Assembly: GCA_910587785.1 (NCBI GenBank)
Contig: CAJUOA010000011.1
Location: forward strand, 1-50,488
DNA length: 50,488 nucleotides
Direction of reading: 5' to 3'
DNA from: an uncultured Oscillospiraceae bacterium
GTDB taxonomy: Bacteria > Bacillota > Clostridia > Oscillospirales > Oscillospiraceae
Shown here: piece after piece, positions 16,105 through 25,741 of the stretch
Layout: each line of letters begins with the position of its first letter
Numbering within the stretch: position 1 is the stretch's first letter
Made by a program: the position numbers and the translations under genes
Notes under the pieces: generated by a model
Databases searched by the model: none
What the model saw: only the letters and a program-made list of their open reading frames with translations
Told to the model about the DNA's origin: nothing

Positions 16105-17541
16105 ATGTCCAATAAGGTTGAGGAGATCCTCGCGCTGTGCAAGGAGAAGGACGTCCGCATGATCGACTTCAAGACCGTCGATCTTCAGGGACGCTGGCAT
16201 CACATCACCATCCCCGCCGAGCGCTTCTGCGAGGATACGCTCAAGTACGGCATCGGCTTTGACGGCTCCAACTTCGGCTACGCCTCGGTGGAGAAGAGCG
16301 ACATGGTCTTCGTCCCAGACCCCGACACCGCCCAGCTGGACCCCTTCACAGAGATCCCCACCCTCTCCATGACCGGCGACGTGATGGTCATCGACGAGCC
16401 GGAGAACCGCCGCTTCGGCCAGTACGCCCGCTCTGTCACCAAGCGGGCCGAGGAGTACATGCGGGAGACGGGCATCGCCGACAAGATGGTCGTCGGCCCG
16501 GAGTTCGAGTTCTATCTCTTCGACAGCGTCAGCTTTGAGAACAAGCCCAACAAGGCCTCCTTCGAGGTGGACGCCGCCGAGGCGGAGTGGAACACCGGCG
16601 AGAAGACCTACGGCGCCGCCGAGGGCTATCAGATCGCCCACCACGACGGCTACCACGCCGCCCTGCCCCAGGACACCACCTATGATCTGCGCAACGACAT
16701 CTGCCTGAAGATGGCCGATTGGGGCGTGGCCGTGAAGTACCACCACCACGAGGTGGGCGGCCCCGGCCAGCTGGAGGTGGAGGTGGAGCCCGAGAGCCTC
16801 ACCGAGATGGCCGACAAGACCATGGTCACCAAATACATCATCAAGAACGTCTCCGCCCAGGCCGGAAAGACCGCTACCTTCATGCCCAAGCCCATCCACG
16901 GCGAGGCCGGGAGCGGAATGCACGTCCACATCTGGCTCTGGAAGGACGGCAAGCCCCTGTTCTATGACGAGAAGGGCTACTCCAGCCTCTCTGACACGGC
17001 CATCTACTTCATCGGCGGCCTCCTCAAGCACGCCGCCTCCATCTGCGCGATTACGAACCCCTCCACCAACTCCTTCAAGCGCCTGGTGCCCGGGTTCGAG
17101 GCCCCTGTGACCATCGGCTACGCCACCGCCAACCGCTCCTCCATCATCCGCATCCCCGCCTACGCCAAGACCCCGGCTCAGAAGCGCTTTGAGCTGCGCA
17201 ACCCCGACGCCACCTGCAATCCCTACTACGCCTATGCCGCCATCCTCATGGCCGGTCTGGACGGCATTCAGAACAAGATCGATCCCCACGCCAACGGCTG
17301 GGGCCCCTATGACTTCAACCTCTTCAACCTCTCCGAGGAGGACAAAAAGCGCATCACCGGCCTGCCCAAGAGCCTGGGCGAGGCTCTGGACGCCCTGGAG
17401 GCGGACCACGATTACCTCACCGCCGGCGGCGTGTTCCCCGAGGAGCTCATCCGCAACTGGATCAAGCTCAAGAGGGCCGAGGTGGAGGAGATTTCCCGCA
17501 TCCCCACCCCCGCCGAGTTCCAGCGGTACTATACGCTGTAA
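16105..17541 (+). CDS. glnA: Glutamine synthetase, type I
   Basis: 478 aa, close to the usual length of type I enzymes. It makes glutamine from glutamate, ammonia and ATP in the cytoplasm. The beta-Grasp N-terminal domain contains GFDGSNFGYASVEKSDM. The catalytic barrel shows EFEFYLFD, the HHEVGGPGQLEVEVE segment, the ATP/metal region GSGMHVH, the NPSTNSFKRLVPGFEAP flap region and the NRSSIIRIP arginine motif. The start is ATG 16105 behind GAGGTG; the alternative ATG at 16084 has no ribosome-binding site. It stands alone with its own promoter and terminator. Confidence 0.95.
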   Translation: MSNKVEEILALCKEKDVRMIDFKTVDLQGRWHHITIPAERFCEDTLKYGIGFDGSNFGYASVEKSDMVFVPDPDTAQLDPFTEIPTLSMTGDVMVIDEPENRRFGQYARSVTKRAEEYMRETGIADKMVVGPEFEFYLFDSVSFENKPNKASFEVDAAEAEWNTGEKTYGAAEGYQIAHHDGYHAALPQDTTYDLRNDICLKMADWGVAVKYHHHEVGGPGQLEVEVEPESLTEMADKTMVTKYIIKNVSAQAGKTATFMPKPIHGEAGSGMHVHIWLWKDGKPLFYDEKGYSSLSDTAIYFIGGLLKHAASICAITNPSTNSFKRLVPGFEAPVTIGYATANRSSIIRIPAYAKTPAQKRFELRNPDATCNPYYAYAAILMAGLDGIQNKIDPHANGWGPYDFNLFNLSEEDKKRITGLPKSLGEALDALEADHDYLTAGGVFPEELIRNWIKLKRAEVEEISRIPTPAEFQRYYTL

Positions 17542-17560
17542 AAGAGCCTGTTCTTCCGAA

Positions 17561-17593
17561 AAGAGGGGGACGCACCACGTGCGTCCCCCTCTT
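17561..17593. terminator. Terminator after glnA, probably bidirectional
   Basis: A 15-bp stem, AAGAGGGGGACGCAC and its complement, has a 3-nt loop. It lies between two convergent genes that end at 17541 and 17597; the flanking A and T residues allow use from either side. Confidence 0.7.
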
Positions 17594-17596
17594 GTG

Positions 17597-17855
17597 TTAT
17601 AAATTTTCAAAAAATTCGGAAAATTCCGCACCGTAGAGCTCCTTCAGCGCCAAAAACACGCTGATCCGGATGCTGTAGAGGCCCCGCTCCATCTGGGAGA
17701 GAATTTCCCGGCTGACGGGGAGGCCCTGCAATTGCAGTTTTGCCGCCGCCTGCTCCTGGGACAGCCCGGCCCGGTTCCGCAGCCGGCGCAGATTGCCGCC
17801 TATGGAGATGTCCTGCTTGAATGCTCCGGGCACAGGGCTCCGCTCCCTGGCCGGA

Positions 17856-17863
<8 letters not shown>
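17597..17863 (-). CDS. Small XRE-family HTH protein
   Basis: 88 aa. A Cro/C1-type helix-turn-helix occupies about residues 20-75 (IGGNLRRLRNRAGLSQEQAAAKLQL, then SREILSQMERG). No ligand or dimerisation domain follows. Its ATG overlaps the lepA stop by 8 bp (ATGAGTGA), so it is co-translated with lepA. The target is unknown. Confidence 0.85.
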
Positions 17864-19658
<1,795 letters not shown>

Positions 19659-19707
19659 CGTGTTTGTTCCTTTCTTTCCGCAGGGTAGATTCTTCTGCCC
19701 TGGCAGC

Positions 19708-20060
19708 CCCGGGGGCTCCGCGCCCCCGGACCCTCGGTGACTTTTTCCCCGTGGAAAAAGTCACCAAAAACACGCTTAAGAAACTACGTTTCTTAAGAAT
19801 CTTCCTTGATTACGGGGGTTTTTTGTTTACGCTACGACCTGTTTGACTCTTTTTCCCAATCACTTCCCTGGGCCGATGGCAGTCGAATCTCCGCCGCAAC
19901 TCCCTGGCCCTACGGTGCCCATCGTTGGGTTCGCCTCCGAGAAGCACGATTCTTTTGAGAGACTACCGGGCCACCGGCACGGTGCGGGCGGGACTGCCCT
20001 GCGGTACGGCGCTCCCCTTTCGCAGGGACGGATATCATCCGCCCGCTCTATCGCCCATCA
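19708..20060 (+). repeat. Dispersed hairpin repeat, copy 2 (full)
   Basis: In order it holds: hairpin I (GGGGGCTCCGCGCCCCC), hairpin II at 19736-19765 (GGTGACTTTTT/AAAAAGTCACC), hairpin III near 19775-19798 (CTTAAGAAAC/GTTTCTTAAG), ATTACGGGGGTTTTTT, ACGCTACGACCTG, GGGCCGATGGCAGTCGAATC, GGGTTCGCCTCCGAGAAGCA and CTACCGGGCCACCGGCACGG. A fourth hairpin follows at 20025-20044. Over 19708-20001 it is nearly identical to copy 5. It lies between lepA and the 3' end of an XRE gene. Confidence 0.9.
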
Positions 20061-20081
20061 CACCCCTGTGCTGTGGGCCCC

Positions 20082-20783
20082 TCACCCCTGCTGAGCATCA
20101 GAAATCCCAAGCCCCCGCACTCTCTCATCCGTATTATGAAAAACCTGCGCCACTGCCTGGGCCAATCCCTGATAGCTCTCCGCTAAGGACTGGTCATCCA
20201 CCGCCGGATACTCCCCCTGGTAAGCCTCCAGCGCATTGGCATAGCGAATCCGCGCCAAAGTCATATCCGCCGCCAAAACATCCATATCAAAGAGCCTGCT
20301 GTCCGTGGAAAAATATCCCTCATTGCCCCCCGCAGACCGGTAGAGCTGACGGAAAAGCTGATACAACGCACTGCTCAGGTAGGCCCCCGCCTGCCCTACA
20401 GCCTCTCCACTCCCCACCTGCCCCAGCAGATCAAAGAGAACACTCGCCGTATTTACCACCAGCTTCTTCTGAAGCTTCGCCTGGATGCTCCCCTTCAGAG
20501 ACTCCTTCCCCTCACTCGCATCCACCAGCTCCTCCGCCTCGATCATCGCCCCGTCCCTGCTGTGGCTCCGCCCCAGCAGATAGTCCGCCGACACATGGTA
20601 GTAATCACACGCCCGGGCCACAAATCCCAGCCCCGGCTCCCGGATCCCATTCTCATAGTGGCTCAAAAGCGCCTGGCTGATCCCCAGGTCCGCCGCCGCC
20701 TTCCTCTGACTGATCCCCTTCTCCTGCCGCAAAAGCCCCAGGACCCGGGAAAAATCCGCGTTCATCTCTCTTTTTTCTGCCAT
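20082..20783 (-). CDS. XRE-family transcriptional regulator
   Basis: 233 aa. An N-terminal Cro/C1 HTH (about residues 15-70: LLRQEKGISQRKAAADLGISQALLSHYENG, then the conserved ADYLLGRS) is joined to an alpha-helical C-terminal domain of about 150 residues with no recognised family. The start is ATG 20783 preceded by AGGAGAGAG; the longer frame upstream covers the promoter. It is a single-gene unit whose 3' end abuts repeat copy 2. The target is unknown. Confidence 0.88.
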   Translation of the reverse strand: MAEKREMNADFSRVLGLLRQEKGISQRKAAADLGISQALLSHYENGIREPGLGFVARACDYYHVSADYLLGRSHSRDGAMIEAEELVDASEGKESLKGSIQAKLQKKLVVNTASVLFDLLGQVGSGEAVGQAGAYLSSALYQLFRQLYRSAGGNEGYFSTDSRLFDMDVLAADMTLARIRYANALEAYQGEYPAVDDQSLAESYQGLAQAVAQVFHNTDERVRGLGISDAQQG

Positions 20784-20830
20784 CGTTTCTCTCTCCTCCA
20801 CGCTGTCAAAAAGCACAATACAGGGTGTAT

Positions 20831-20860
20831 AGTATACCAAATCGCAATACTTCTTGTAAA
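20831..20860 (-). promoter_or_regulatory. Promoter of the 233-aa XRE gene
   Basis: On the minus strand, TTTACA (20855-20860) and TATACT (20831-20836) are separated by 18 bp. Confidence 0.65.
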
Positions 20861-20977
20861 GAGCTTTTTGCCATTTTTTACGTTTTGTCAATTCTTTCCG
20901 CTCCCTGCACCCCCCGCGAATCCCGTCATTGCGCAGGATGTACAAAAAGTTGCGTTAAAGTTTTGTCAATTTGTCCA

Positions 20978-21006
20978 TTGCGCCGTAGGGGCAGATGTGT
21001 TATGAT
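20978..21006 (+). promoter_or_regulatory. Promoter of the riboswitch-flotillin unit
   Basis: -35 TTGCGC (20978-20983) and -10 TATGAT (21001-21006) have 17-bp spacing. Predicted transcription begins just upstream of the aptamer's first conserved bases. Confidence 0.6.
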
Positions 21007-21012
21007 AACAGT

Positions 21013-21122
21013 GTCAAAAGGGAGTAGTTCCCCCGGCAGCGGGGGCGCGCACCGTCAGGACGGCCCCCTCGGGCCCGGAAAGCGCGGAGGTCTCCAGCTG
21101 GGACTTTGACGAGACTTTTGCC
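21013..21122 (+). ncRNA. yybP-ykoY manganese riboswitch aptamer
   Basis: The element opens with CAAAAGGGAGTAG and closes with GACGAGACTTTTG, the hallmark ends of the yybP-ykoY class. CAAAAG (21015-21020) pairs with CTTTTG (21115-21120) to form P1. GC-rich arms and an internal CCGTCAGGACGG lie between. This class binds Mn2+ and generally raises expression of membrane proteins. Family assignment is by consensus recognition. Confidence 0.82.
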
Positions 21123-21145
21123 GGAAGGCAGGGGTCTCGTTTTTT
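21110..21145 (+). terminator. Riboswitch terminator ahead of flotillin
   Basis: CGAGAC pairs with GTCTCG and TTTTGCC with GGCAGGG (with G-U pairs) around a GGAA loop, followed by six T residues. The 5' arm includes the CTTTTG strand of aptamer P1, so aptamer and terminator exclude each other. This reads as an ON switch. Confidence 0.85.
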
Positions 21146-21220
21146 CGTACCCGGGTGCGGAAAACACTCCCCCAGACAAGACGCAGACAGAAACATGGGA
21201 TATCGTCAAGGAGGAGAAAC

Positions 21221-22696
21221 ATGGGATTCTTAATGAAATATCTACCGGCCATCATCATCGCGGTCCTGGTCCTGCTGGTCACCGTCCTGGGCTACCTGAA
21301 AGCGCCCCCGGACACCGCCTACATCATCTCCGGCCTGGGCCGTAAGCGCATCCTCATCGGCCGGGCAGGCTGGCGCGTGCCCTTCTTCGAGCGGGTCGAT
21401 AAGCTCTCCCTGCGCATCATGCAGGTGGACGTCAAGACCAGCGAGGCCGTCCCCACCAACGAGTTCATCAACGTCACCGTCGACGGCGTGGCCAACGTCA
21501 AGATCAGCTCCGACCCCGAACTCCTCAAGCTCGCCGCCGAGGCCCTCCTGGGCAAGCGCCCCGAGGAGCTCGTCGGCCTCGTCACCCAGGTCCTGGAGGG
21601 CAATATGCGGGAGATCGTGGGCTCCGTGGGCCTCAAGGAGATGGTCCAGGACCGCCAGGGCGTGGCCCGCAAGATTACCGAGAACGTGGTCCCCGACATG
21701 CGCAAGCTGGGGCTCGAAGTCGTCAACTTCAACATCCAGAACTTCAAGGACGCCGCCGGGACCATCGAGAATATGGGTATCGACAACGTCGAGCAGATCC
21801 GCAAGAACGCCCAGATCGCCAAGGCCAACGCCCAGCGGGACATCGCCATCGCCACCTCCCAGGCCCAGCAGGAGGCCAACGCCATCAAGGTCCAGTCCGA
21901 GAAGATGATCGCCGAGCAGGACGCCGCCCTCGCCATCCAGCAGGCCGAGATGAAGGTCAAGGCCGACACCAAGAAGGCCGAGGCCGACGCCGCCTACTCC
22001 ATCCAGCAGGAGACCCAGCGCAAGACCATCGAGGTCACCCGCGTCAGCGCCGACATCGCCCGCAAGGAGAAGGAGGCCGAGCTCGCCGAGCGGGAGATCG
22101 CCATCAAGGAGCGGCAGCTGGACGCCGAGGTCCGCAAGCAGGCTGACGCCATGAAGTACAAGGCCGAGAAGGAGGCCGAAGCCGAGCTGGTCCGCCGCCA
22201 GCGGGACGCCGACGCCAAGGCCTACGAGGCCGTTAAGGAGGCCGAGGCCCGCAAGGCTGAGGCGGAGGCCCTCCGCTTCTCCATGGAGCAGGAGGCCGAG
22301 GGTATCCGCGCCAAGGGCCTGGCGGAGGCCGAGGCCATCGAGAAAAAGGCGGAGGCCCAGAAGAAGATGGGCGAGGCCTCCGTCCTGGAGATGTACCTGG
22401 AGGCCCTGCCCGAGGTGGTCAAGAACGCCGCCGCCCCCCTCGCCCAGACCGACAAGATCGTCATGTACGGCGACGGCAACTCCACCAGGCTGGTCAAGGA
22501 TGTTATGAGCTCCACCAGCCAGATCATGGACGGCGTGAAAGAGTCCACCGGCCTGGACCTCTCCGCCCTGTTGGCGGGCGTCGTGGGCGGCAAAGTGGCC
22601 GCATCCCAGCCCGTCACCATTGAGGTCAAGCCCGCTGAGCAGGACGAGGCCAAAGCCGCCTCCGCCCAGGACAGCGCCCCCGGCACGGAGGTGTAA
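21221..22696 (+). CDS. floT: Flotillin-like SPFH membrane protein
   Basis: 491 aa. A single N-terminal membrane segment (residues 8-26) is followed by an SPFH domain (about 30-200) and a long alanine/glutamate/lysine-rich coiled coil of EA repeats (about 200-400). The C-terminal region contains a DLSALLAGVVGG segment near residue 450. Flotillins organise membrane microdomains and respond to membrane stress. The start is ATG 21221, preceded by AAGGAGGAG; the longer frame would overlap the riboswitch terminator region. Control by a manganese riboswitch suggests a role in metal or envelope homeostasis in this organism. Confidence 0.92.
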   Translation: MGFLMKYLPAIIIAVLVLLVTVLGYLKAPPDTAYIISGLGRKRILIGRAGWRVPFFERVDKLSLRIMQVDVKTSEAVPTNEFINVTVDGVANVKISSDPELLKLAAEALLGKRPEELVGLVTQVLEGNMREIVGSVGLKEMVQDRQGVARKITENVVPDMRKLGLEVVNFNIQNFKDAAGTIENMGIDNVEQIRKNAQIAKANAQRDIAIATSQAQQEANAIKVQSEKMIAEQDAALAIQQAEMKVKADTKKAEADAAYSIQQETQRKTIEVTRVSADIARKEKEAELAEREIAIKERQLDAEVRKQADAMKYKAEKEAEAELVRRQRDADAKAYEAVKEAEARKAEAEALRFSMEQEAEGIRAKGLAEAEAIEKKAEAQKKMGEASVLEMYLEALPEVVKNAAAPLAQTDKIVMYGDGNSTRLVKDVMSSTSQIMDGVKESTGLDLSALLAGVVGGKVAASQPVTIEVKPAEQDEAKAASAQDSAPGTEV

Positions 22697-22717
22697 CATC
22701 CCCCCGCGCAAACCAAG

Positions 22718-22750
22718 AGCCCCGGACCGAGCTGGTCCGGGGCTTTCCCT
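22718..22750 (+). terminator. Terminator after flotillin
   Basis: An 11-bp stem AGCCCCGGACC/GGTCCGGGGCT with a 5-nt loop is followed by TTCCCT. It sits between convergent genes that end at 22696 and 22749. Confidence 0.6.
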
Positions 22751-23174
22751 ATGTCAGATGGGACAAAAGCGCCGCTATGGCCTCGGGCGGGCCCTCCAGG
22801 ATGGCCCGGGCCATGCCGCTCTCGTAGTGGTAGGACCAGCGGAGGCCCAGGGCGTTTGCCCGCTCCGTCAGGGCGGCGCACAGGCGGTTTTCCTCCTCTC
22901 CGCCGGATACGGGCCAGTCCCAGATGAGGCAGGCGGCGGGGGACTTCCGCCTGGAGGTGCCCAGAAAGTCGGCGACCGCGCCGTTCCGCTTGGCCCGGAC
23001 GGTCCGGCGGACCTGCTTCTGGGCCAGGAAGACGGAGAAATCCTCCTGTGTAAAGCGCCAGACGCCGTCCGCCTTCTCGCCGCGCAGAATGCCCTTTGCC
23101 AAGTATCCCCGGATGGTCCGGACGCTGAGGCCGCTCATGGCGGCGATATCCTCGATCCTGTAGAAATCGTTCAC
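22749..23174 (-). CDS. MerR-like HTH protein
   Basis: 141 aa. A MerR/excisionase-type winged helix lies at about residues 5-55 (FYRIEDIAAMSGLSVRTIRGYLAKGIL, then GVWRFTQEDFSVFL). The C-terminal half (about 80-141) has no recognised family and contains WDW and a histidine/tyrosine pair. The start overlaps the stop of the metallopeptidase-like gene upstream by 4 bp (ATGA), so the pair is translationally coupled. No promoter was seen between them. Confidence 0.8.
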   Translation of the reverse strand: MNDFYRIEDIAAMSGLSVRTIRGYLAKGILRGEKADGVWRFTQEDFSVFLAQKQVRRTVRAKRNGAVADFLGTSRRKSPAACLIWDWPVSGGEEENRLCAALTERANALGLRWSYHYESGMARAILEGPPEAIAALLSHLT

Positions 23175-24229
23175 TGCGCCCTCCAGTACCTCTGAACCCG
23201 ACGCCCCCCGCTTCGCAGGAGCGCCGCCTCGCCCAGTTCGATGGTCTGCCCGCTCTCCCTGTCGCGAAGCAGCCAGAAGTGACTGCCGTAGAGCAGACGC
23301 CCGGTCTGAAACATGTTCATTGGGTCATAACCCAAAACCTGAAAATCGCCGGACACAGGCTGGGAGGCAGTCCGGAAGAACCGGGACAGCGTCTCCCGCC
23401 GTTCCACCGTCCTGGAGGCGATCAGCGCCCCTATGGTTTCGTCTGCCGGGACGGGCGGCACTTCCCCGCAGGGCAGCTGCGGACAAATGATGTCATAGAC
23501 GGGCCGGGTGTCCGTAAGCTGGTGCGCAAAGGGGATCCCCGCCGCCTCCGCCGCCAGCAGCAGCACTGCGCCGGTGTAATAGGACACCCGCCGCACGTCC
23601 AGGAGCAGCGGCCCGGGCTCCTCCAGGAGGCGGAGCGCAGTTTCCAGCCGACGGCGATACTTCTCCTCCGAGAGACACGACAGGGCCCGCAGCCCCATGT
23701 ACTCCGCCATGCCCTCCACTGTCTCCGGCAGGAGCTCCTGGTCCAGGACAGGCCCCAGCGTCTCCCGCCGCGCCTCCCGCAGGGCGCGGAAGTCCCCGAG
23801 GAGCGCTCTCCGCTCCCCCCGCTCCTCCGCCCGGAGGGCCCGGCAGAGCAGGCGGTCCTCCGCCAGCTTTCTGGAGAAATTGACCACATCCAGGGGATAC
23901 TCCAGGGCTGCGAAGTCGTCCGGGAACCGGGCCTCGCCCTGTTCCATCTGGAAGGCGTGGAACATCTCGTGGACCAGGTCCGCGGCCAGGAGGTCCGGGC
24001 CGGCCGGCCCGCTGCCCACATCCCAGACGGCGGTCAGCTCCCCCGCATACCGGACCGCCGTGTTGCCCCGGAGGCTCCCATCCCTGGGCAGGACCTCCCC
24101 GCCCAGGCACATCTCGTCCCCCTGATAGAGGGCAAAGGGAAACCGGTGGAACCCGGGCCACAGGCGGTCGAAGTCCAGGCGGTCCAGTCGCTGCGCCGCT
24201 TCCAGGTGCAGTTTTTGAAGGTCTGTCAT
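23171..24229 (-). CDS. Putative zinc metalloprotein with HExxH motif
   Basis: 352 aa, soluble, no signal peptide. The segment ADLVHEMFHAFQ places His87-Glu88-x-x-His91 in a gluzincin-like zinc motif. A downstream VEGMAEY (Glu172/Glu176) could supply the third ligand. Its family is not recognised. It may act on an intracellular protein, possibly the HTH protein encoded by the overlapping downstream gene, in the manner of ImmA-type regulators, but that is inference. The start ATG at 24229 has a purine-rich GGGAGCAAG upstream. Confidence 0.7.
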   Translation of the reverse strand: MTDLQKLHLEAAQRLDRLDFDRLWPGFHRFPFALYQGDEMCLGGEVLPRDGSLRGNTAVRYAGELTAVWDVGSGPAGPDLLAADLVHEMFHAFQMEQGEARFPDDFAALEYPLDVVNFSRKLAEDRLLCRALRAEERGERRALLGDFRALREARRETLGPVLDQELLPETVEGMAEYMGLRALSCLSEEKYRRRLETALRLLEEPGPLLLDVRRVSYYTGAVLLLAAEAAGIPFAHQLTDTRPVYDIICPQLPCGEVPPVPADETIGALIASRTVERRETLSRFFRTASQPVSGDFQVLGYDPMNMFQTGRLLYGSHFWLLRDRESGQTIELGEAALLRSGGRRVQRYWRAQ

Positions 24230-24345
24230 CTTGCTCCCTCCTTTTTTCTCAGTTTACAGGAAGCACAGGCCCCGGTCAACATGCAGTTTTCGTGCTTTTG
24301 CACAGAAGGCCTCGAACGATTTCTGCAAAAAATTTTTATCGTCCC

Positions 24346-24374
24346 TTTATTTGTTCATAATTTCCCGCTATACT
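24346..24374 (+). promoter_or_regulatory. Possible promoter of the zinc-ribbon membrane gene
   Basis: TATACT at 24369-24374 is a good -10. The best -35 at 17-bp spacing is the weak TTTATT at 24346-24351. Confidence 0.4.
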
Positions 24375-24407
24375 GGGAGAAAAACAAGAGAAAAAGAGGT
24401 CCTCTCC

Positions 24408-24836
24408 ATGCGGAACATCTTCTATCGAATTTCCAGCGCCATGGCCCGCTTCATGTATGGCCGCAACGGCGCGGACCAGCTGGGCAGTGCCATGCTGGTG
24501 CTCTATGTGGTCCTTTTTGTTCTTCAAGTCCTCTTCTCCCGGGTGCGGGGGGTCTACAACGTCCTGAGCGCGCTTTCGCTCTTGACGGCGGTCCTGGTGC
24601 TTTACCGCATGTTCTCGAAAAATCTCCCCAAACGGCGGGAGGAAAATGCGAGATTTCTCAACTGGTGGCTGCCAAAAAAGAACCGCCTTGCCGCAAGCCG
24701 TCAGCGGCGGCTGGACAAAGAGCATAAATATTTTACCTGCAAGAATTGCAAGGCCATTTGCCGCGTCCCTGCGGGGAAGGGGAAAATCGAGATCACCTGT
24801 CCCCGATGCGGGCAGAAAATTTCGGGAAAAAGCTGA
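24408..24836 (+). CDS. Small membrane protein with C-terminal zinc ribbon
   Basis: 142 aa. Two hydrophobic helices (about residues 25-70) are followed by a basic linker and a C-terminal zinc ribbon with CKNC and CPRCG. Proteins of this plan are common and uncharacterised in clostridia. The start ATG 24408 follows AAAGAGGT; the longer upstream frame covers the promoter. Repeat copy 3 begins 9 bp past its stop. Confidence 0.82.
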   Translation: MRNIFYRISSAMARFMYGRNGADQLGSAMLVLYVVLFVLQVLFSRVRGVYNVLSALSLLTAVLVLYRMFSKNLPKRREENARFLNWWLPKKNRLAASRQRRLDKEHKYFTCKNCKAICRVPAGKGKIEITCPRCGQKISGKS

Positions 24837-24844
24837 ACCTGGAG

Positions 24845-25191
24845 CCCCGGGACCTCCCCGCCCCCCTGCGCAGGCTTCGCCTGTTTGGGCTTGGCGGACC
24901 TTCGGTCAGCTGCCGCCGGACTCGGGGTGACTTTTTTTGCGGACAAAAAGTCACCAAAAAACCGCTCAAGAAACTACGTTTCTTGAGAATCTTCCTGAAT
25001 GACGGGGGTTTTGGGTTTACGCTACGACCTGTTTGTCTGGTTTTTCTCAATGTCTGCCCTGGGCCGATGCCGGTCCAATCGCTGGAACCACTCCCTAGCC
25101 CTATGCCCTTCTTCGTTGGGTTCGCCTCCCGCAAGCACACTTCTCCTCGACACTACCGGGCCACCGGCACGGTGCGGGCGGCACTGCCCTC
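24845..25191 (+). repeat. Dispersed hairpin repeat, copy 3 (full, diverged)
   Basis: The order of blocks matches copies 2 and 5. The hairpin I region is longer and different (CAGGCTTCGCCTG and a CGGCAGC-like stem). Hairpin II reads GGTGACTTTTT...AAAAAGTCACC with an altered loop, and hairpin III is CTCAAGAAAC/GTTTCTTGAG. The shared tail runs from ACGCTACGACCTG to CACGGTGCGGGCGG. The C-to-T and G-to-A differences in stem III preserve pairing. It lies between convergent gene ends. Confidence 0.85.
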
Positions 25192-25212
25192 CAATTCGCA
25201 CCCCCTATCCCA

Positions 25213-25380
25213 CTACCTCCGTCTCGTTCCAACTACCGCTCGAATCGTCAAAACTCCCATAATGATCGCTCCTGCCACCTTGCCGTCATAGCGCCCCAGA
25301 TCGACCGTAGACTCCAGCACAGCAATCAGCACGAGCCCCACAGCCATAAAACAAATGAAAAACCCCTTATCCGATCTCAT
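25213..25380 (-). CDS. Small two-helix membrane protein
   Basis: 55 aa: MRSDKG, a hydrophobic helix (FFICFMAVGLVLIAVL), a short polar turn, a second hydrophobic stretch (VAGAIIMGVLTIRAVVG) and a basic tail. The ATG at 25380 is preceded by GAGGTGAAT, a good ribosome site; the longer frame upstream runs through a terminator. No family is recognised. Confidence 0.6.
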   Translation of the reverse strand: MRSDKGFFICFMAVGLVLIAVLESTVDLGRYDGKVAGAIIMGVLTIRAVVGTRRR

Positions 25381-25386
25381 ATTCAC

Positions 25387-25427
25387 CTCAACGAGAAAAG
25401 GCCCCCACGGTTCCATACCGCGGGGGC
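25387..25427 (-). terminator. Terminator after ireB
   Basis: On the minus strand, AGGCCCCCGCGG pairs with CCGTGGGGGCCT (one C-A mismatch) and is followed by TTTCTCG. It sits between the ireB stop (25434) and the 55-aa gene. Confidence 0.7.
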
Positions 25428-25433
25428 CTCTCA

Positions 25434-25691
25434 TCATTTCATCAAGTAATGCCGGACCAGGATCTGCAGCAGCTCATCCCGGTCCACCTTCCGAATCAGG
25501 GTGCGGGCCTGCTTATGGTTGGTGATATAAGTCGGGTCCTCGGAGAGGATATAGCCCACGATCTGGTTGATCGGATTGTACCCCTTCTCCTCCAGCGCCT
25601 GATACACCAGCAGCATGATCCGGTGGATCTCCCCGTCCTGATCGCCAACAAAGTCGAATTTACGGGTGAAATCTTCCAACTTCCCCACCAC
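25434..25691 (-). CDS. ireB: IreB family regulatory phosphoprotein
   Basis: 85 aa. The central EKGYNPINQIVGYILSEDPTYI block and the following ARTLIRKVDRDELLQILVRHYL are diagnostic of the IreB (YrzL, formerly DUF965/UPF0297) family. In Enterococcus the protein is a substrate of the Ser/Thr kinase IreK and affects cephalosporin tolerance. The N-terminus is atypical. The first start is GTG at 25691 within GGGTGGTGGGG, and a TTG four codons later with the GGTGGTGGGG as its ribosome site is also possible. In many Firmicutes ireB precedes ruvX, but here it is monocistronic. Confidence 0.9.
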   Translation of the reverse strand: MVGKLEDFTRKFDFVGDQDGEIHRIMLLVYQALEEKGYNPINQIVGYILSEDPTYITNHKQARTLIRKVDRDELLQILVRHYLMK

Positions 25692-25711
25692 CCTTCTGAC
25701 AATTTGCTTCT

Positions 25712-25740
25712 ATTATACTCAGGTTTTCCCATTCTGTAAA
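25712..25740 (-). promoter_or_regulatory. Promoter of ireB
   Basis: On the minus strand, TTTACA (25735-25740), 17 bp, TATAAT (25712-25717). Confidence 0.8.
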
Positions 25741-25741
25741 G

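Noticed and set aside
15910..17631. Minus-strand 573-aa frame opposite glnA
   Set aside because: glnA is unambiguous on the plus strand; the minus frame has no recognisable motif and follows antisense codon bias.
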